Origin: Paludibacteraceae bacterium
GTDB taxonomy: Bacteria; Bacteroidota; Bacteroidia; Bacteroidales; Paludibacteraceae
Assembly (NCBI GenBank): GCA_017471285.1
Contig: JAFUUZ010000018.1
Span: forward strand, 1 to 52,896
DNA length: 52,896 bases
Direction of reading: 5' to 3'
This document shows positions 14,189 to 23,522 of this stretch, piece after piece. A program made the translations under genes and the position numbers. The notes under the pieces are model-generated. The model saw nothing but the letters and a program-made list of their open reading frames with translations, made no database searches and had not been told where the DNA came from. Numbering within the stretch: position 1 is the first letter of the stretch; the number at the start of each line of letters is the position of its first letter.

Positions 14189-14244
14189 GGTTACGGGTTA
14201 CGGGTTACGGGTTACGGGTTACAGGTTACGGGTTACAGGTTAGA
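14189..14244. repeat. Period-7 array, eight units, downstream of coaD
   Basis: GGTTACG four times, GGTTACA, GGTTACG, GGTTACA, GGTTAGA: exact heptamers in the coaD-protease spacer. It is the cleanest period-7 array of the window. Confidence 0.95.
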
Positions 14245-14291
14245 AGGCAGAAAACTGAATGCTGAAAGACAATAAAAGACAATAGACAGAA

Positions 14292-15875
14292 ATGAATAGG
14301 CAGATACGAAATATTTTAGTCCTTATTCTTTATTCCTTATTCCTTACTCCGGTTACAGCTCAGAACCGGGCAGCGACGACACGCGCCGACGAGTGCATCG
14401 CGATCTTCAACGACGTGCTGCGTCAGGTGGATGTCAACTATGTGGACACACTCAACTACGAAGACCTGACGGAGACAGCTATCAACGCCATGCTGCGCAA
14501 GATAGATCCCTACACCGTCTATTACCCCAAGAAAGAGGATAACGAACTGCGGATGCTGACAACAGGCAAGTACGGCGGCATAGGCAGCATTATCCAGCAA
14601 AGGGACAAAAAGACCTACGCGGTAAATCCGTATGAAGGCAAGCCGGCCCAGCGCGCCGGTATAGAAGCAGGCGACAGGATCCTGAGCGTGGACGGCAAGA
14701 GTACGGACGAGTTGAGCGTGAGTGAGGTGAGCAACATGCTTCGCGGCGAACCGGGCAGCACCGTTGTATTGAAGATAGAGCGCGAAGGGACAGAGAAACC
14801 GTTCGAGGTGTCTATCGTACGCGAGGATATCCATCTGGAGCCGGTTAGTTACTATACCGTCCTGACGGCAGACACACTACCCTTCCCCATCGGATATATC
14901 TCCTTCAATGAGTTCACGGAGAACTCCGCACAGGCGTTCAGCAACGCTCTGGACGACCTCTATTACACTCATGGAGCACGCGGCCTCGTCATGGACCTCC
15001 GCGGCAACGGAGGAGGTATCGTGGATGAGGCGTTGCAGATAGTCAACCTCTTCGTTGACCGGGACACCAAAGTGGTGGAAACAAAAGGAAAGACCAGCCG
15101 CAGCAACTATGTCTATAAAACACGTAACACGCCGCGGTACAAAGATCTTCCGCTGGTAGTACTGGTAGATAAGAACTCCGCCTCCGCAAGCGAGATCGTC
15201 TCCGGCGCGCTGCAGGACCTGGGACGCGCCAAACTGGTAGGCCAACGCACGTTCGGCAAAGGACTGGTGCAGAACATCCGACCGGTGGTATATGACGGCC
15301 ATATAAAAATCACGACGAGCAAGTATTACCTCCCTTCCGGCAGATGTATTCAGGCTATAGACTATAGCGAGCGGCAGAAAGGGCACGCGCTCAAGCGGGA
15401 CACAGCCGGAGGTATATTGCCGGACATCGTGATGAACGACAGCGCGAAAGTAGATATCACCTATTCGCTCTATATCAACCATTATTTCTTCGACTACGCT
15501 ACGCGCTACCACCGCGAGCACGACAGTATAGCAGCGGCGGAGGTCTTTGAGGTAACGGACGAGATGATTGATGATTTCTGCCAGTTCCTGGACGAGAAAG
15601 GTTTCAAATACGAAACGGAGACGAGCAAGTTCTTCGACGACATGCTGAAGATGGCAAAACACGAGGATCTCGACTCTGCTACTATCGCACAGATCGAGAC
15701 CCTTCGCCCTATTCTCACTCCCGATTACCGTGCGGCTATCGCCCGCAACAAAGAGGAGATCCGGCATTTCTTAGGTGCGGAAATCGTACTGCGTTATTAC
15801 TACCAGAAAGGTCAGGCAGCCTATAACATCCGGTTCGATAAAGAACTGAAACGCGCGTTGAAAGAACTGAAATAA
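14292..15875 (+). CDS. S41 family C-terminal processing peptidase (CtpA-like)
   Basis: 527 residues. Signal peptide or anchor (MNRQIRNILVLILYSLFLTPVTAQ), a PDZ domain (GGIGSIIQQRDKKT.. AGIEAGDRILSVDG), then the tail-specific protease domain: RGNGGGIVDEAL, KNSASASEIVSGAL with the nucleophile Ser, and GQRTFGKGLVQ with the general-base Lys. The C-terminal helical part is typical of Bacteroidetes CtpA. It likely degrades or trims envelope proteins in the periplasm. The terminator after it has been split by the insertion element. Confidence 0.93.
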   Translation: MNRQIRNILVLILYSLFLTPVTAQNRAATTRADECIAIFNDVLRQVDVNYVDTLNYEDLTETAINAMLRKIDPYTVYYPKKEDNELRMLTTGKYGGIGSIIQQRDKKTYAVNPYEGKPAQRAGIEAGDRILSVDGKSTDELSVSEVSNMLRGEPGSTVVLKIEREGTEKPFEVSIVREDIHLEPVSYYTVLTADTLPFPIGYISFNEFTENSAQAFSNALDDLYYTHGARGLVMDLRGNGGGIVDEALQIVNLFVDRDTKVVETKGKTSRSNYVYKTRNTPRYKDLPLVVLVDKNSASASEIVSGALQDLGRAKLVGQRTFGKGLVQNIRPVVYDGHIKITTSKYYLPSGRCIQAIDYSERQKGHALKRDTAGGILPDIVMNDSAKVDITYSLYINHYFFDYATRYHREHDSIAAAEVFEVTDEMIDDFCQFLDEKGFKYETETSKFFDDMLKMAKHEDLDSATIAQIETLRPILTPDYRAAIARNKEEIRHFLGAEIVLRYYYQKGQAAYNIRFDKELKRALKELK

Positions 15876-15910
15876 CGGTAAAACGAAACAACGGAATAAC
15901 CGGCCACAAC

Positions 15911-15925
15911 AAAAAAGAGCACCCG
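15911..15925 (+). terminator. Left half of a terminator split by the IS element
   Basis: AAAAAAGAGCACCCG here pairs with CGGATGCTCTTTTTT at 17358-17372. Without the IS and one ACGG copy the two form an 11-bp stem with a T tract on each strand, serving the converging protease and giant-protein genes. Confidence 0.75.
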
Positions 15926-15974
15926 ACGGTGTAATGAACCCCAAAAGTTGAACAAAAAACTTTTGGGGTATTTT

Positions 15975-16499
15975 ATGCTTAAGAAACATCCTTACAAAGA
16001 ACGGTTACAGGCAGTAAAATTATGCCTTGCAGGTTATTCCGTAACGTCGGTAGGTCATCGCCTGGGTATTAACAAAGATTATGTGTTGGAATGGTTGCTT
16101 CGCTACCAACGAGACGGCAAAGCAGGTTTACGAAGGAGGATTCCTAAACGAGCTACTTATGCTGAAAAATGCAAAATTGTTTGCAAATATGCAGAAAAAC
16201 ATGTATCTTTGCAGCAGATTTGCGTAGAGCACAATGTATCACGTAGTGCAGTTGAACGCTGGACGCGTATCTATAGGAAAGGCGGATATGAGGCTTTGCG
16301 CGCTATAAAGCCACGAGGAACAGGTTGTAAAGGTATGGGACGTCCAAAGAAACAGGAACCGCAGACAGAGTTAGAGCGTCTGCGCTACGAAAATGAGTAT
16401 CTGCGTGCCGAGGTTGCATTGCTAAAAAAAGTGAGGGCTTTAATGGAAGAAAAGGAGAAGCGTCTACACGAGATTGGGCGCAAGCCATCCAAACATTAA
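15975..16499 (+). CDS. IS150-like OrfA (helix-turn-helix part of the transposase)
   Basis: 174 residues from the ATG at 15975; a TTG at 15948 would start inside the terminal repeat and is less likely. It has two helix-turn-helix segments (VTSVGHRLGINKDYVLEWLLRY; LQQICVEHNVSRSAVERWTRIY) and a C-terminal Leu/Glu-rich coiled coil (ELERLRYENEYLRAEVALLKKV) overlapping the slippery site. It binds the element ends and regulates transposition; the active enzyme is the OrfAB fusion. Confidence 0.92.
   Translation: MLKKHPYKERLQAVKLCLAGYSVTSVGHRLGINKDYVLEWLLRYQRDGKAGLRRRIPKRATYAEKCKIVCKYAEKHVSLQQICVEHNVSRSAVERWTRIYRKGGYEALRAIKPRGTGCKGMGRPKKQEPQTELERLRYENEYLRAEVALLKKVRALMEEKEKRLHEIGRKPSKH
16424..16430 (+). 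promoter_or_regulatory. Programmed -1 frameshift site of the IS
   Basis: A AAA AAA G read in the OrfA frame (CTA AAA AAA GTG). Slipping back one base opens the frame through 16541 without a stop (..PEHRLDLLLGIKG) into OrfB. Confidence 0.8.
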
Positions 16500-16540
16500 A
16501 GCCGGAACACCGCCTTGATTTACTCCTTGGAATCAAGGGG

Positions 16541-17320
16541 ATGGCTCGTACTACGTATTATTATAATATCCGTCCAAGAGAGGATAAGTATGCGCAAATA
16601 CGCAAAGATATAATACGCATATTTAATAAGAATAAGGGGCGTTACGGATACCAGCGGGTATACCAGCAACTACGCGCGGAACGCAAAGATATCAATCACA
16701 AAACAGTAGCCAAATTAATGGCAGCAATGGGCTTATATGCTCGGAAACCCAAGTTGCGTTACCGTTCTTATAAGGGAGAAGTAGGCAAGATTGCACCTAA
16801 TGTCTTGCAACGCGATTTTACTACCGATGCGCCTAATCGTAAGTGGACAACCGATGTGTCACAGGTAGATATAGGTGGTAAGAAATGCTACATATCGCCT
16901 ATACTGGATATGTGGAACGGAGAGATTATTAGTTATGCAATCTCTGATTATCCAGATTTAAAGATGATCGTGGATATGTTGCAGAAAGCATTCCGTAAAC
17001 ATCCGCAGACAAATGGTTTGATAATGCACTCGGATCAAGGATGGCATTACCAGCACACACACTATCAGCATCTATTACGGGAACATGGTATCACGCAAAG
17101 CATGTCACGTAAAGGTAATTGCCTGGATAACTCAGTTATGGAGAACTTTTTCGGTCTGATGAAGAACGAGCTGCTCTATAATAACCGGTGGGAGAGTATC
17201 GATGACTTTAAGGCTGCATTAAAAGAGTATATCCGGTACTACAACAACGAACGTATCAAACTAAAATTGAAAATGAGCCCAGTACAATACCGAACTCACT
17301 TTCAAAATCAAGTCAAATAG
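16541..17320 (+). CDS. IS150-like OrfB (DDE transposase domain), made as OrfAB by frameshift
   Basis: 259 residues from the ATG at 16541, but the open frame continues upstream to the A7 at 16424-16430, so the natural product is the OrfAB fusion. It has the HTH_21 segment YGYQRVYQQLR, then the rve/DDE core: TTDVSQVDIG (first Asp), MHSDQGWHYQH (second Asp) and NCLDNSVMENFFG (Glu). These give a complete catalytic triad. The element should be competent for cut-and-copy transposition. Confidence 0.93.
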   Translation: MARTTYYYNIRPREDKYAQIRKDIIRIFNKNKGRYGYQRVYQQLRAERKDINHKTVAKLMAAMGLYARKPKLRYRSYKGEVGKIAPNVLQRDFTTDAPNRKWTTDVSQVDIGGKKCYISPILDMWNGEIISYAISDYPDLKMIVDMLQKAFRKHPQTNGLIMHSDQGWHYQHTHYQHLLREHGITQSMSRKGNCLDNSVMENFFGLMKNELLYNNRWESIDDFKAALKEYIRYYNNERIKLKLKMSPVQYRTHFQNQVK

Positions 17321-17389
17321 ATTTAATAATCCGTCCAACTTTTGGGGGTCACCTCAACGGATGCTCTTTTTTGTTACGGGAGGGAATAG

Positions 17390-20300
17390 TTATCGATTCA
17401 CTTTTTGACCTCTGATGTCGAATAGCTCATCTCCCTTACGGATATAAACCGCATTGTCAATCAGCACCTTCTGTACGTTCAGTTCATCCGTATTCGTGAA
17501 CGGAACAGCTTCTGTCTTCGGTTCTACGATTAGATAGAGCGTATAGACGGAGTCACACCCGTGCAAGGTCTGATACTCCGCTACTAGGATCGTGTCGCCG
17601 ACCGGAAGGAGGCTCAAGTCGATCTCCTGCCATACCTCGTTCTCGCCCTCTGTAATCATCTTATACGCCTCGCTATGGAATGGTTGCGAGAAGATGACCT
17701 CAAGCGCAACAATCGAGTCACCGCCGGCGTAGTTCTGACCGGAGAGGACAATAGTGTCCGTAGCAGACCGGCTGTAGGTTCTACCCTCGTATTCCACGGT
17801 TTCTCCCGAGCACGCATAGATGGTATCTGCGCCGTAGGTGATAATGCGTGGTTCCACCGTCAGATGGAGCATATAGGTCGAGTCACAGCCGTAGATAGAC
17901 GAATATTCGGCTACGATTGTGGTGTCTCCTATACCTACCGTACTGAGGTCATATCCCTGCCATGTAGCGGCATCGCCCTCTGTGATCGTGAGGATGGACT
18001 CCTCCAAGAACGGCTGCGAGAAGATAACCGCAAGCGCTACGATTGAGTCACCGCCGGCGTAGTTCTGACCGGAGAGGACAATAGTGTCCGTAGCGGACTG
18101 GTTGTAGGTTCTTCCTTCGTATTCCACGGTTTCTCCCGAGCAAGCACGGATGGTGTCTGAACCATAGGTGATAATGCGTGGTTCCACCGTCAGATGGAGC
18201 GTATAGGTCGAGTCACAGCCGTAGATAGACGTATATTTGGCTACGAGAATGGTGTCTCCTACTCCCATAACGCTGAGGTCAAGACCTTGCCACGTCTCTT
18301 TATCACCCTCTGTAATCGTGAGGTCAGACTCCGCCGTGAAAGGTTGCGAGAAGATGACAGCAAGCGCTACAATCGAATCGCAGCCGGCATAGTTCTGACC
18401 AGAGAGGATAATAGTGTCCGTAGCGGACTGGTTGTAGGATTTTCCTCCATAGGTGACCGTCTCACCGGCGCAAGCATGGATGGTGTCTGCACCGTAGGTG
18501 ATGATGAGCGGTTTCACCGTCAGATGGAGCAAATAGGTCGAGTCACAGCCGTAGATAGACGTATATTCGGCTACGATTGTGGTGTCTCCTATGCCTACCG
18601 TACTGAGGTCATATCCTTGCCATACCTTCTCTGTGCCGGCTACTATCGTGTCGCGAGAGACGATACGCATTACCGGACGGACATACACCACCAGAGCAAC
18701 GATCGAGTCGCCACCGAGATAGTTAACTCCCGCCAGCCGGACTGAGTCATGCGCCGGACGCTTATAGGTCTTTCCTGCATACTCAACCGTCTCTCCCGCG
18801 CAGACATAGAGGGTGTCGTCTCCATACGTAGTAGGACGCGCCATCACTGTCAGATGAAGCGTATAGACAGAGTCGCAACCATAGATCGAGTGGTACTCGG
18901 CAACAAGGGTGGTATCGCCTACCGGAAGGGTAGCCAGATTGATATTCTCCCATGTCTCTTCCGCAGCCACATAGATCATCTTGGTCTCCTCAAAGGCATA
19001 AGGCTGATGGAGCGAGACGGTAAGCGTGACAATCGAGTCGCCACCGAGATAGTTAGCTCCCGCCAGCGTCACCTCCGTCACAACAGCCTCGCGATACCAA
19101 ACGCCGGCGTACTCCACCGAGTCGCCCTCGCATACTAACGCCGTATATTCGCCGTAAGTAGCAGGGAAAGGAATAACCGTCACCTTCTTCTCTACAGGCT
19201 CTGCCGGGTTATAGAAGTTATTACCCGACTGGTGCGCGGTAATAATCGCTTCGCCGACAGCGAGGGTAATCAGACGGTTTTCGGCATCGACATAAGCCAC
19301 TGCGCTGTCCGAGCTGGTGAAATACACCTCCAGACGGGATGTTGCAGAGGCGGTCAGAGCGAGTGTATCACGCATATAGAATTGCGGCAACTCGTCACTC
19401 CATGTGATCGTCTGGTCATGTTTGTTCTCTCCCGATACGAGAACCGTAATTTCAGCCGAAGCCGTTTCATAGAGTGCTTCCTTCGCAGGGGTGAAGCGAA
19501 CCGTATAGGTTTGCTCTCCCGCCTCCGGCACTATCGTTGGGTCTAACCATGCGAACGAACCTTCGGTAGAAGCCTCACCGCCGGTCAGGACCGACTCGGC
19601 AAGGGTCTCTCCTGCAACAATCCATGAAGCGGAAGGCGCCGTGTAGATCTCAACCGGGGTTTTAGAGAGGACAATTGTCTTCGTCTGCGAAACCGAAGCA
19701 TAGCGTTCGTCACCGGCTTGATAAGCCGTGATGTCCACCGTTCCGGCAGAGAGCACCACGAGTTTGTTGTTCTCCACATAGGCGATCGTGCTATCCGAAG
19801 AGAGATAAGCCACCTCCAAACCGCTGGTTGCTGTAGCCGTGAAAGCAGGGATCTCTTCGGTCGTCAACGCAGCCTCCTGCAGTTCAAAACCATTGATGTA
19901 CTGATTGAGACCGGTAGTGAAGATATGCACCGGAATGCGGAGCGTAGAAGGATTCTCCTTATTATCGGTAATGACAATCGTATCGTAGAAATGTACATTC
20001 TTCTCATGAGGTGTGAAGTTGATTGTGAACTCATCATCTCCGAAATCGCCACAACCCTCACCAATTGTATTCCGGCTCAGTCCAAACACACCTTGCGTCA
20101 TGGAAAGGGTCATTAAGTCAATATTAGAGTGAGAGACCGTGATCTTCTTCGACCACTCAGTATTGAACTCCACGTTCTCGTCGATCTGTGCAGAGTTAGC
20201 GCGAAGGAACTTAGCCCGGCTGACACGGATATTCGTAATCGTATGATCGGTACCGGTCTCCAAAGTACGGAAGCGCAGTTTGGTCGCCGACTCATCCAGC

Positions 20301-21931
20301 GAGATATTACCGGATTGCGTATCGCTCGTTCCTACCACATTATTATATACTTCGTGCCAATCCCAGAGACCATCACGATAGATATATTGCTCTACAATAA
20401 GAGCAGAATAGGTCGCGCTACCCCAAGAACTGGTATTTTTCTCTCCGTGTTTAGCGGTAAAGGTCAGGACAGCAGGAATACCGGAAAGGTTAAAATCTTG
20501 TTGTTTCTTGCTGCCGTTAAGCGTAAGCGAACTCTGGGAGAGCGCCATTCCATTGCATTGCGAAGCCGGGTTGCGAACGATCACATAGTTGTTTTGCGAG
20601 ATAGGCAGATACTCATGTCCGTCAATCTCACCTCCTGCCTGCGAAGCGGTGATATACGTCTCTCCTTCACCTACAATAGTCAGGATATTTCCCTCCACTG
20701 TCACTACATCGGTATTCGCCGAGGTATAAGTAACAGGTCCGCCGCTGGTAGCGGTAGCTGTCAGCTCAACAGATCCACTTGTGGTCAGCAAGCCATAGAG
20801 GTTCTGGTCCCAAACGATGGACTGCTTGAGCAGTTCTGTGACAGTAAAGAGTTTGGTGTCACTCACCTCGTCATACTCTGCGTCGCCGGCTTGGTACGCT
20901 GTGATATTGACTGTGCCGACAGCCTTTGCCAAGAGGGCTGTATCGGAGATGACCTCTATAACCTCGGAGTTATCTGAAGTGAAGGTAACCCGCCCGTTGC
21001 TGGTAGCCGTTGCGATAGATGCTATTGTCGCATCCGGGTACTGCTCCTCGGTGTTCATAGCATAGCCGGTAGCTACTAAATCAGCGTTCCAGTTAATGGC
21101 CTGCGCACGCTTGGTCGTATTCGCAGAGACATGAATTGTCTTGGTATTCGTACCATTGGAGATGGTAATATCGCCTTCGTTAACTCCCGTCTCACTGGTG
21201 TGGATATAAGTAACCGTCAGGGTCTGCGAACCATAGGTATCTATATCTCCGAACGAAGTAGGAGTAACCGTGAAACGCGGGTTCGAGCAAGTAACGGTCA
21301 GCGGCGAGATATTACACCAGTTGATGAGCGAAGTCTTGGTCACCTCGCCGGAGTTAATCACCGCTGCGCCAAAATCAAGGGTAGCAGGTTCAGGATCCTC
21401 CACATACTTAAGTTCTGTAACCTTGATATTGGTATAGGAGTTAGAGAAGTTACAGGAGTGGTGGAAACGGATATACCGCGTAGCCTTGGAGAGTTGGATA
21501 TCTCCGGAAGAACGGGTATCCATATTTGTTGCATCGTCGTTTGTCCATATGGTGCTCCAGGAGTTACCATCTGCACTCTCTTCGATGTAAAGCATGTGGG
21601 TGTTGCCTACACCTTTTCGCTCATCGCTATAGCCGCCGATACCTAAAATGAATTGAGCGAAACCAGATAAACTGGCGTAATTCAGCGTCGGGTTACCGAC
21701 ATTTGCGACTACTTGATAAATATAGGCATAATTGAACGACAATTTGTCTGGAACTCCAGTAAACGACAAGGTCTCATACTGATGAGTCCAATCGGTAGCC
21801 GATCCCTTACCAATAGTATAGGATTTCCCGGATAATGGTAAGTGCTCTTGCGCCCATACATTACCGCCCATGCCCATCGCTACAAGAGCGATGAGCAATA
21901 CGGTAAACTTGGAAAAAATGTTTGTTTTCAT
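17390..21931 (-). CDS. Giant repetitive secreted surface protein with tail tag
   Basis: 1513 residues. Signal peptide (MKTNIFSKFTVLLIALVAMGMGGNVWA), Ig-like/BIG2-like modules in the first 900 residues (..SSDSAVAYVDAENRLITLAVGEAIITAHQ..), then five near-identical ~110-residue modules, each with TYG.DTI.AC.GETVEYEG, SATDTIVLSGQNYAGGDSIV and a DLS..GVGDT..VAEY.SIYGCDSTY.LHLTV end. The tail tag (VLIDNAVYIRKGDELFDIRG) closes it. Related modules occur in the 831-residue PCMD protein upstream. Probably a cell-surface adhesin or ligand-binding partner of the TonB receptor; the ligand is unknown. Starts 9 nt after the upstream gene. Confidence 0.85.
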   Translation of the reverse strand: MKTNIFSKFTVLLIALVAMGMGGNVWAQEHLPLSGKSYTIGKGSATDWTHQYETLSFTGVPDKLSFNYAYIYQVVANVGNPTLNYASLSGFAQFILGIGGYSDERKGVGNTHMLYIEESADGNSWSTIWTNDDATNMDTRSSGDIQLSKATRYIRFHHSCNFSNSYTNIKVTELKYVEDPEPATLDFGAAVINSGEVTKTSLINWCNISPLTVTCSNPRFTVTPTSFGDIDTYGSQTLTVTYIHTSETGVNEGDITISNGTNTKTIHVSANTTKRAQAINWNADLVATGYAMNTEEQYPDATIASIATATSNGRVTFTSDNSEVIEVISDTALLAKAVGTVNITAYQAGDAEYDEVSDTKLFTVTELLKQSIVWDQNLYGLLTTSGSVELTATATSGGPVTYTSANTDVVTVEGNILTIVGEGETYITASQAGGEIDGHEYLPISQNNYVIVRNPASQCNGMALSQSSLTLNGSKKQQDFNLSGIPAVLTFTAKHGEKNTSSWGSATYSALIVEQYIYRDGLWDWHEVYNNVVGTSDTQSGNISLDESATKLRFRTLETGTDHTITNIRVSRAKFLRANSAQIDENVEFNTEWSKKITVSHSNIDLMTLSMTQGVFGLSRNTIGEGCGDFGDDEFTINFTPHEKNVHFYDTIVITDNKENPSTLRIPVHIFTTGLNQYINGFELQEAALTTEEIPAFTATATSGLEVAYLSSDSTIAYVENNKLVVLSAGTVDITAYQAGDERYASVSQTKTIVLSKTPVEIYTAPSASWIVAGETLAESVLTGGEASTEGSFAWLDPTIVPEAGEQTYTVRFTPAKEALYETASAEITVLVSGENKHDQTITWSDELPQFYMRDTLALTASATSRLEVYFTSSDSAVAYVDAENRLITLAVGEAIITAHQSGNNFYNPAEPVEKKVTVIPFPATYGEYTALVCEGDSVEYAGVWYREAVVTEVTLAGANYLGGDSIVTLTVSLHQPYAFEETKMIYVAAEETWENINLATLPVGDTTLVAEYHSIYGCDSVYTLHLTVMARPTTYGDDTLYVCAGETVEYAGKTYKRPAHDSVRLAGVNYLGGDSIVALVVYVRPVMRIVSRDTIVAGTEKVWQGYDLSTVGIGDTTIVAEYTSIYGCDSTYLLHLTVKPLIITYGADTIHACAGETVTYGGKSYNQSATDTIILSGQNYAGCDSIVALAVIFSQPFTAESDLTITEGDKETWQGLDLSVMGVGDTILVAKYTSIYGCDSTYTLHLTVEPRIITYGSDTIRACSGETVEYEGRTYNQSATDTIVLSGQNYAGGDSIVALAVIFSQPFLEESILTITEGDAATWQGYDLSTVGIGDTTIVAEYSSIYGCDSTYMLHLTVEPRIITYGADTIYACSGETVEYEGRTYSRSATDTIVLSGQNYAGGDSIVALEVIFSQPFHSEAYKMITEGENEVWQEIDLSLLPVGDTILVAEYQTLHGCDSVYTLYLIVEPKTEAVPFTNTDELNVQKVLIDNAVYIRKGDELFDIRGQKVNR
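17551..19200. repeat. Exact 330-bp tandem repeats in the giant gene
   Basis: The word AGTC(A/G)CA(A/C/G)CC begins at 17551, 17881, 18211, 18541 and 18871: five units of exactly 330 bp (110 codons). The central units are nearly identical at DNA level. Confidence 0.9.
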
Positions 21932-21940
21932 AAAAAAGAA

Positions 21941-23503
21941 TTATTTCACGCGGACTCCGGATGCGTTGTACCATGCATCGGCGGAGCGAATAAAGAGCTG
22001 ACCGTTAATCAGCACCTTCTCAAAACGCGCGTTTCCGGAATAAACGTTTTCGATACCCTGATGCTCCGGCTCCTTCGGGTCTGTAGAGGTGCCCTCTGCG
22101 TCTGTATCAGTGAAGTCCACGCGATAGAGATTGTATTTGCCGCTTTGGGCATAGTCATCGGCAATCACATATACGAAGACGCATTTGTGAATAGCATCAA
22201 AAGCATAGAAAGCCTGCGTGGAAACACCTGTTCCAATCGAAGAAAACTCGCCGCAAGAGTCGCAGTAGGTCTCATTAATTTGATATGCCTCACCATTAAA
22301 TTCAAGAGCATCTTCACCACGTGCGAGGAGCGAAATACTGTTGTTGTAAACCAACTCTACATCGTCGAGATACACAGAGTCCGGTTTATCTTTCGTTCCT
22401 GTACCACCGCCGGGAATCTTATTCGTGGTGAAAGTAGCGAGGATATATGCCGGCTCTTTATCCAGTTTCTCAGGATTGTAAACAAAAGGCACGGCTATAC
22501 GCTGCCAACCGAGATTAGCAGTAGCGGAGTAGTTGAGAGTAGCAGCACCCATACGGAAATCAGCATGTTTAATGGAGTCGTTGTTCAACTCGGGATCCTG
22601 ATAACGAGCGTTGGTGGTAATGATTGTGCTCATACGCGCTTGATTTACCTCTTTTGCAGCATCGCGGTCACCGGGGATGTATTTCGCCCAGAAGACGATA
22701 GAGTCCGGACGACCTTGGAACGGCGTATTGAACGCACTGTCCGGGTCAGAGAAATTGTAGTTGGATGCTGCTTCTCCGGCAGTCATTGAACCTGCATAGA
22801 TTTGACCATTGGTGCAGTTGCCGTTAGCATTCACATTGAATATATTTTTAGAAGACAGCACGGCGCTGTTTCTGCCTTTAGAGCCCGGGCGTACATCTGC
22901 GGACTGAGAGAACTGGGCTGTATTGCCCTTTACAAAACCAGCCAAAGGGCCGGTTGCTGTACCGAAAGAATGCCATCCGGCAGGCTCCTTGTTGGTCCAT
23001 GCGCCCTCGAAACCTCCGTTCGGCAGCACATAGTTGTTCGAACGAACGGCATTGCCGGCGAAACATACGATAATCGGCTCCGGCAAGGTCTTAGGCTCCG
23101 CAATTTCCAGTACGATTCCTGCTTTGTTGTCCGTTGCGAGCGAAGTGTACGTCACACCTTTTTCCTCATAGGAAGGTAAGATTTTAATAGTCGCGCGAAG
23201 TTTCAGGATACCTGCCAAATAGAGAGTGGTCTCCTCAATGGTAAACTGACCATTCTCGCTGATAGCAATATTCGGCAGTACAATACTACCCAGACTGACT
23301 CCGCTATACTGGAAATCCGGAAGTACAAACGTGAGCGTGTTATCCGTTACACCCGGCAAGAGATACACTTGGCTCTCGGGATATTCTTCCGAGTCAAGCA
23401 GCAAAGTACCGTCATACCGACCACACACATCCATTACGGTGATGGCCATTACTTGTGCCGAGATCAACAGCCCGGCAAAAAGAGTTGTAAAAATCTTTTT
23501 CAT
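21941..23503 (-). CDS. Secreted PCMD-domain protein with tail tag
   Basis: 520 residues. Signal peptide (MKKIFTTLFAGLLISAQVMA), an N-terminal lipocalin-like beta domain (to ~150), then a PCMD (putative carbohydrate metabolism) domain: NGGFEGAWTNKEPAGWHSF, VRPGSKGRNSAVLSSK, NGNCTNGQIYAGSMTAGEA, PDSIVFWAKYIPG and KPDSVYLDDVELVYN. The tail is HQGIENV plus the tag (INGQLFIRSADAWYNASG). It is clearly paralogous to the next gene upstream over the same domains. Probably on the outer surface binding a glycan-like ligand; this is inference. 19 nt separate the two genes. Confidence 0.85.
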   Translation of the reverse strand: MKKIFTTLFAGLLISAQVMAITVMDVCGRYDGTLLLDSEEYPESQVYLLPGVTDNTLTFVLPDFQYSGVSLGSIVLPNIAISENGQFTIEETTLYLAGILKLRATIKILPSYEEKGVTYTSLATDNKAGIVLEIAEPKTLPEPIIVCFAGNAVRSNNYVLPNGGFEGAWTNKEPAGWHSFGTATGPLAGFVKGNTAQFSQSADVRPGSKGRNSAVLSSKNIFNVNANGNCTNGQIYAGSMTAGEAASNYNFSDPDSAFNTPFQGRPDSIVFWAKYIPGDRDAAKEVNQARMSTIITTNARYQDPELNNDSIKHADFRMGAATLNYSATANLGWQRIAVPFVYNPEKLDKEPAYILATFTTNKIPGGGTGTKDKPDSVYLDDVELVYNNSISLLARGEDALEFNGEAYQINETYCDSCGEFSSIGTGVSTQAFYAFDAIHKCVFVYVIADDYAQSGKYNLYRVDFTDTDAEGTSTDPKEPEHQGIENVYSGNARFEKVLINGQLFIRSADAWYNASGVRVK

Positions 23504-23522
23504 TGTTTTTTTGTGTTAAAAG

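Larger units (their letters stand above)
15930..17356 (+). mobile_element. Intact IS3-family (IS150-like) insertion sequence, 1427 bp
   Basis: The ends TGTAATGAACCCCAAAAGTTG (one base beyond 20 here) and the complement of the right end, TGAGGTGACCCCCAAAAGTT, are imperfect inverted repeats with 5'-TG ends. Two overlapping reading frames are joined by an A7 slippery site, as in IS3-family elements. All DDE residues are present. It is inserted in the loop of a terminator between two convergent genes, apparently without damage to either reading frame. Confidence 0.93.
15926..17360. repeat. 4-bp target duplication of the IS element
   Basis: ACGG occurs at 15926-15929 and 17357-17360, immediately outside the inverted ends; the coordinates span both copies. 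Its intactness argues for a fairly recent insertion without later rearrangement. Confidence 0.75.

Noticed and set aside
16424..16541. Broken transposase pseudogene
   Set aside because: The frame change falls at an A7 slippery site and the second frame is open across the junction, so it is programmed frameshifting rather than decay.
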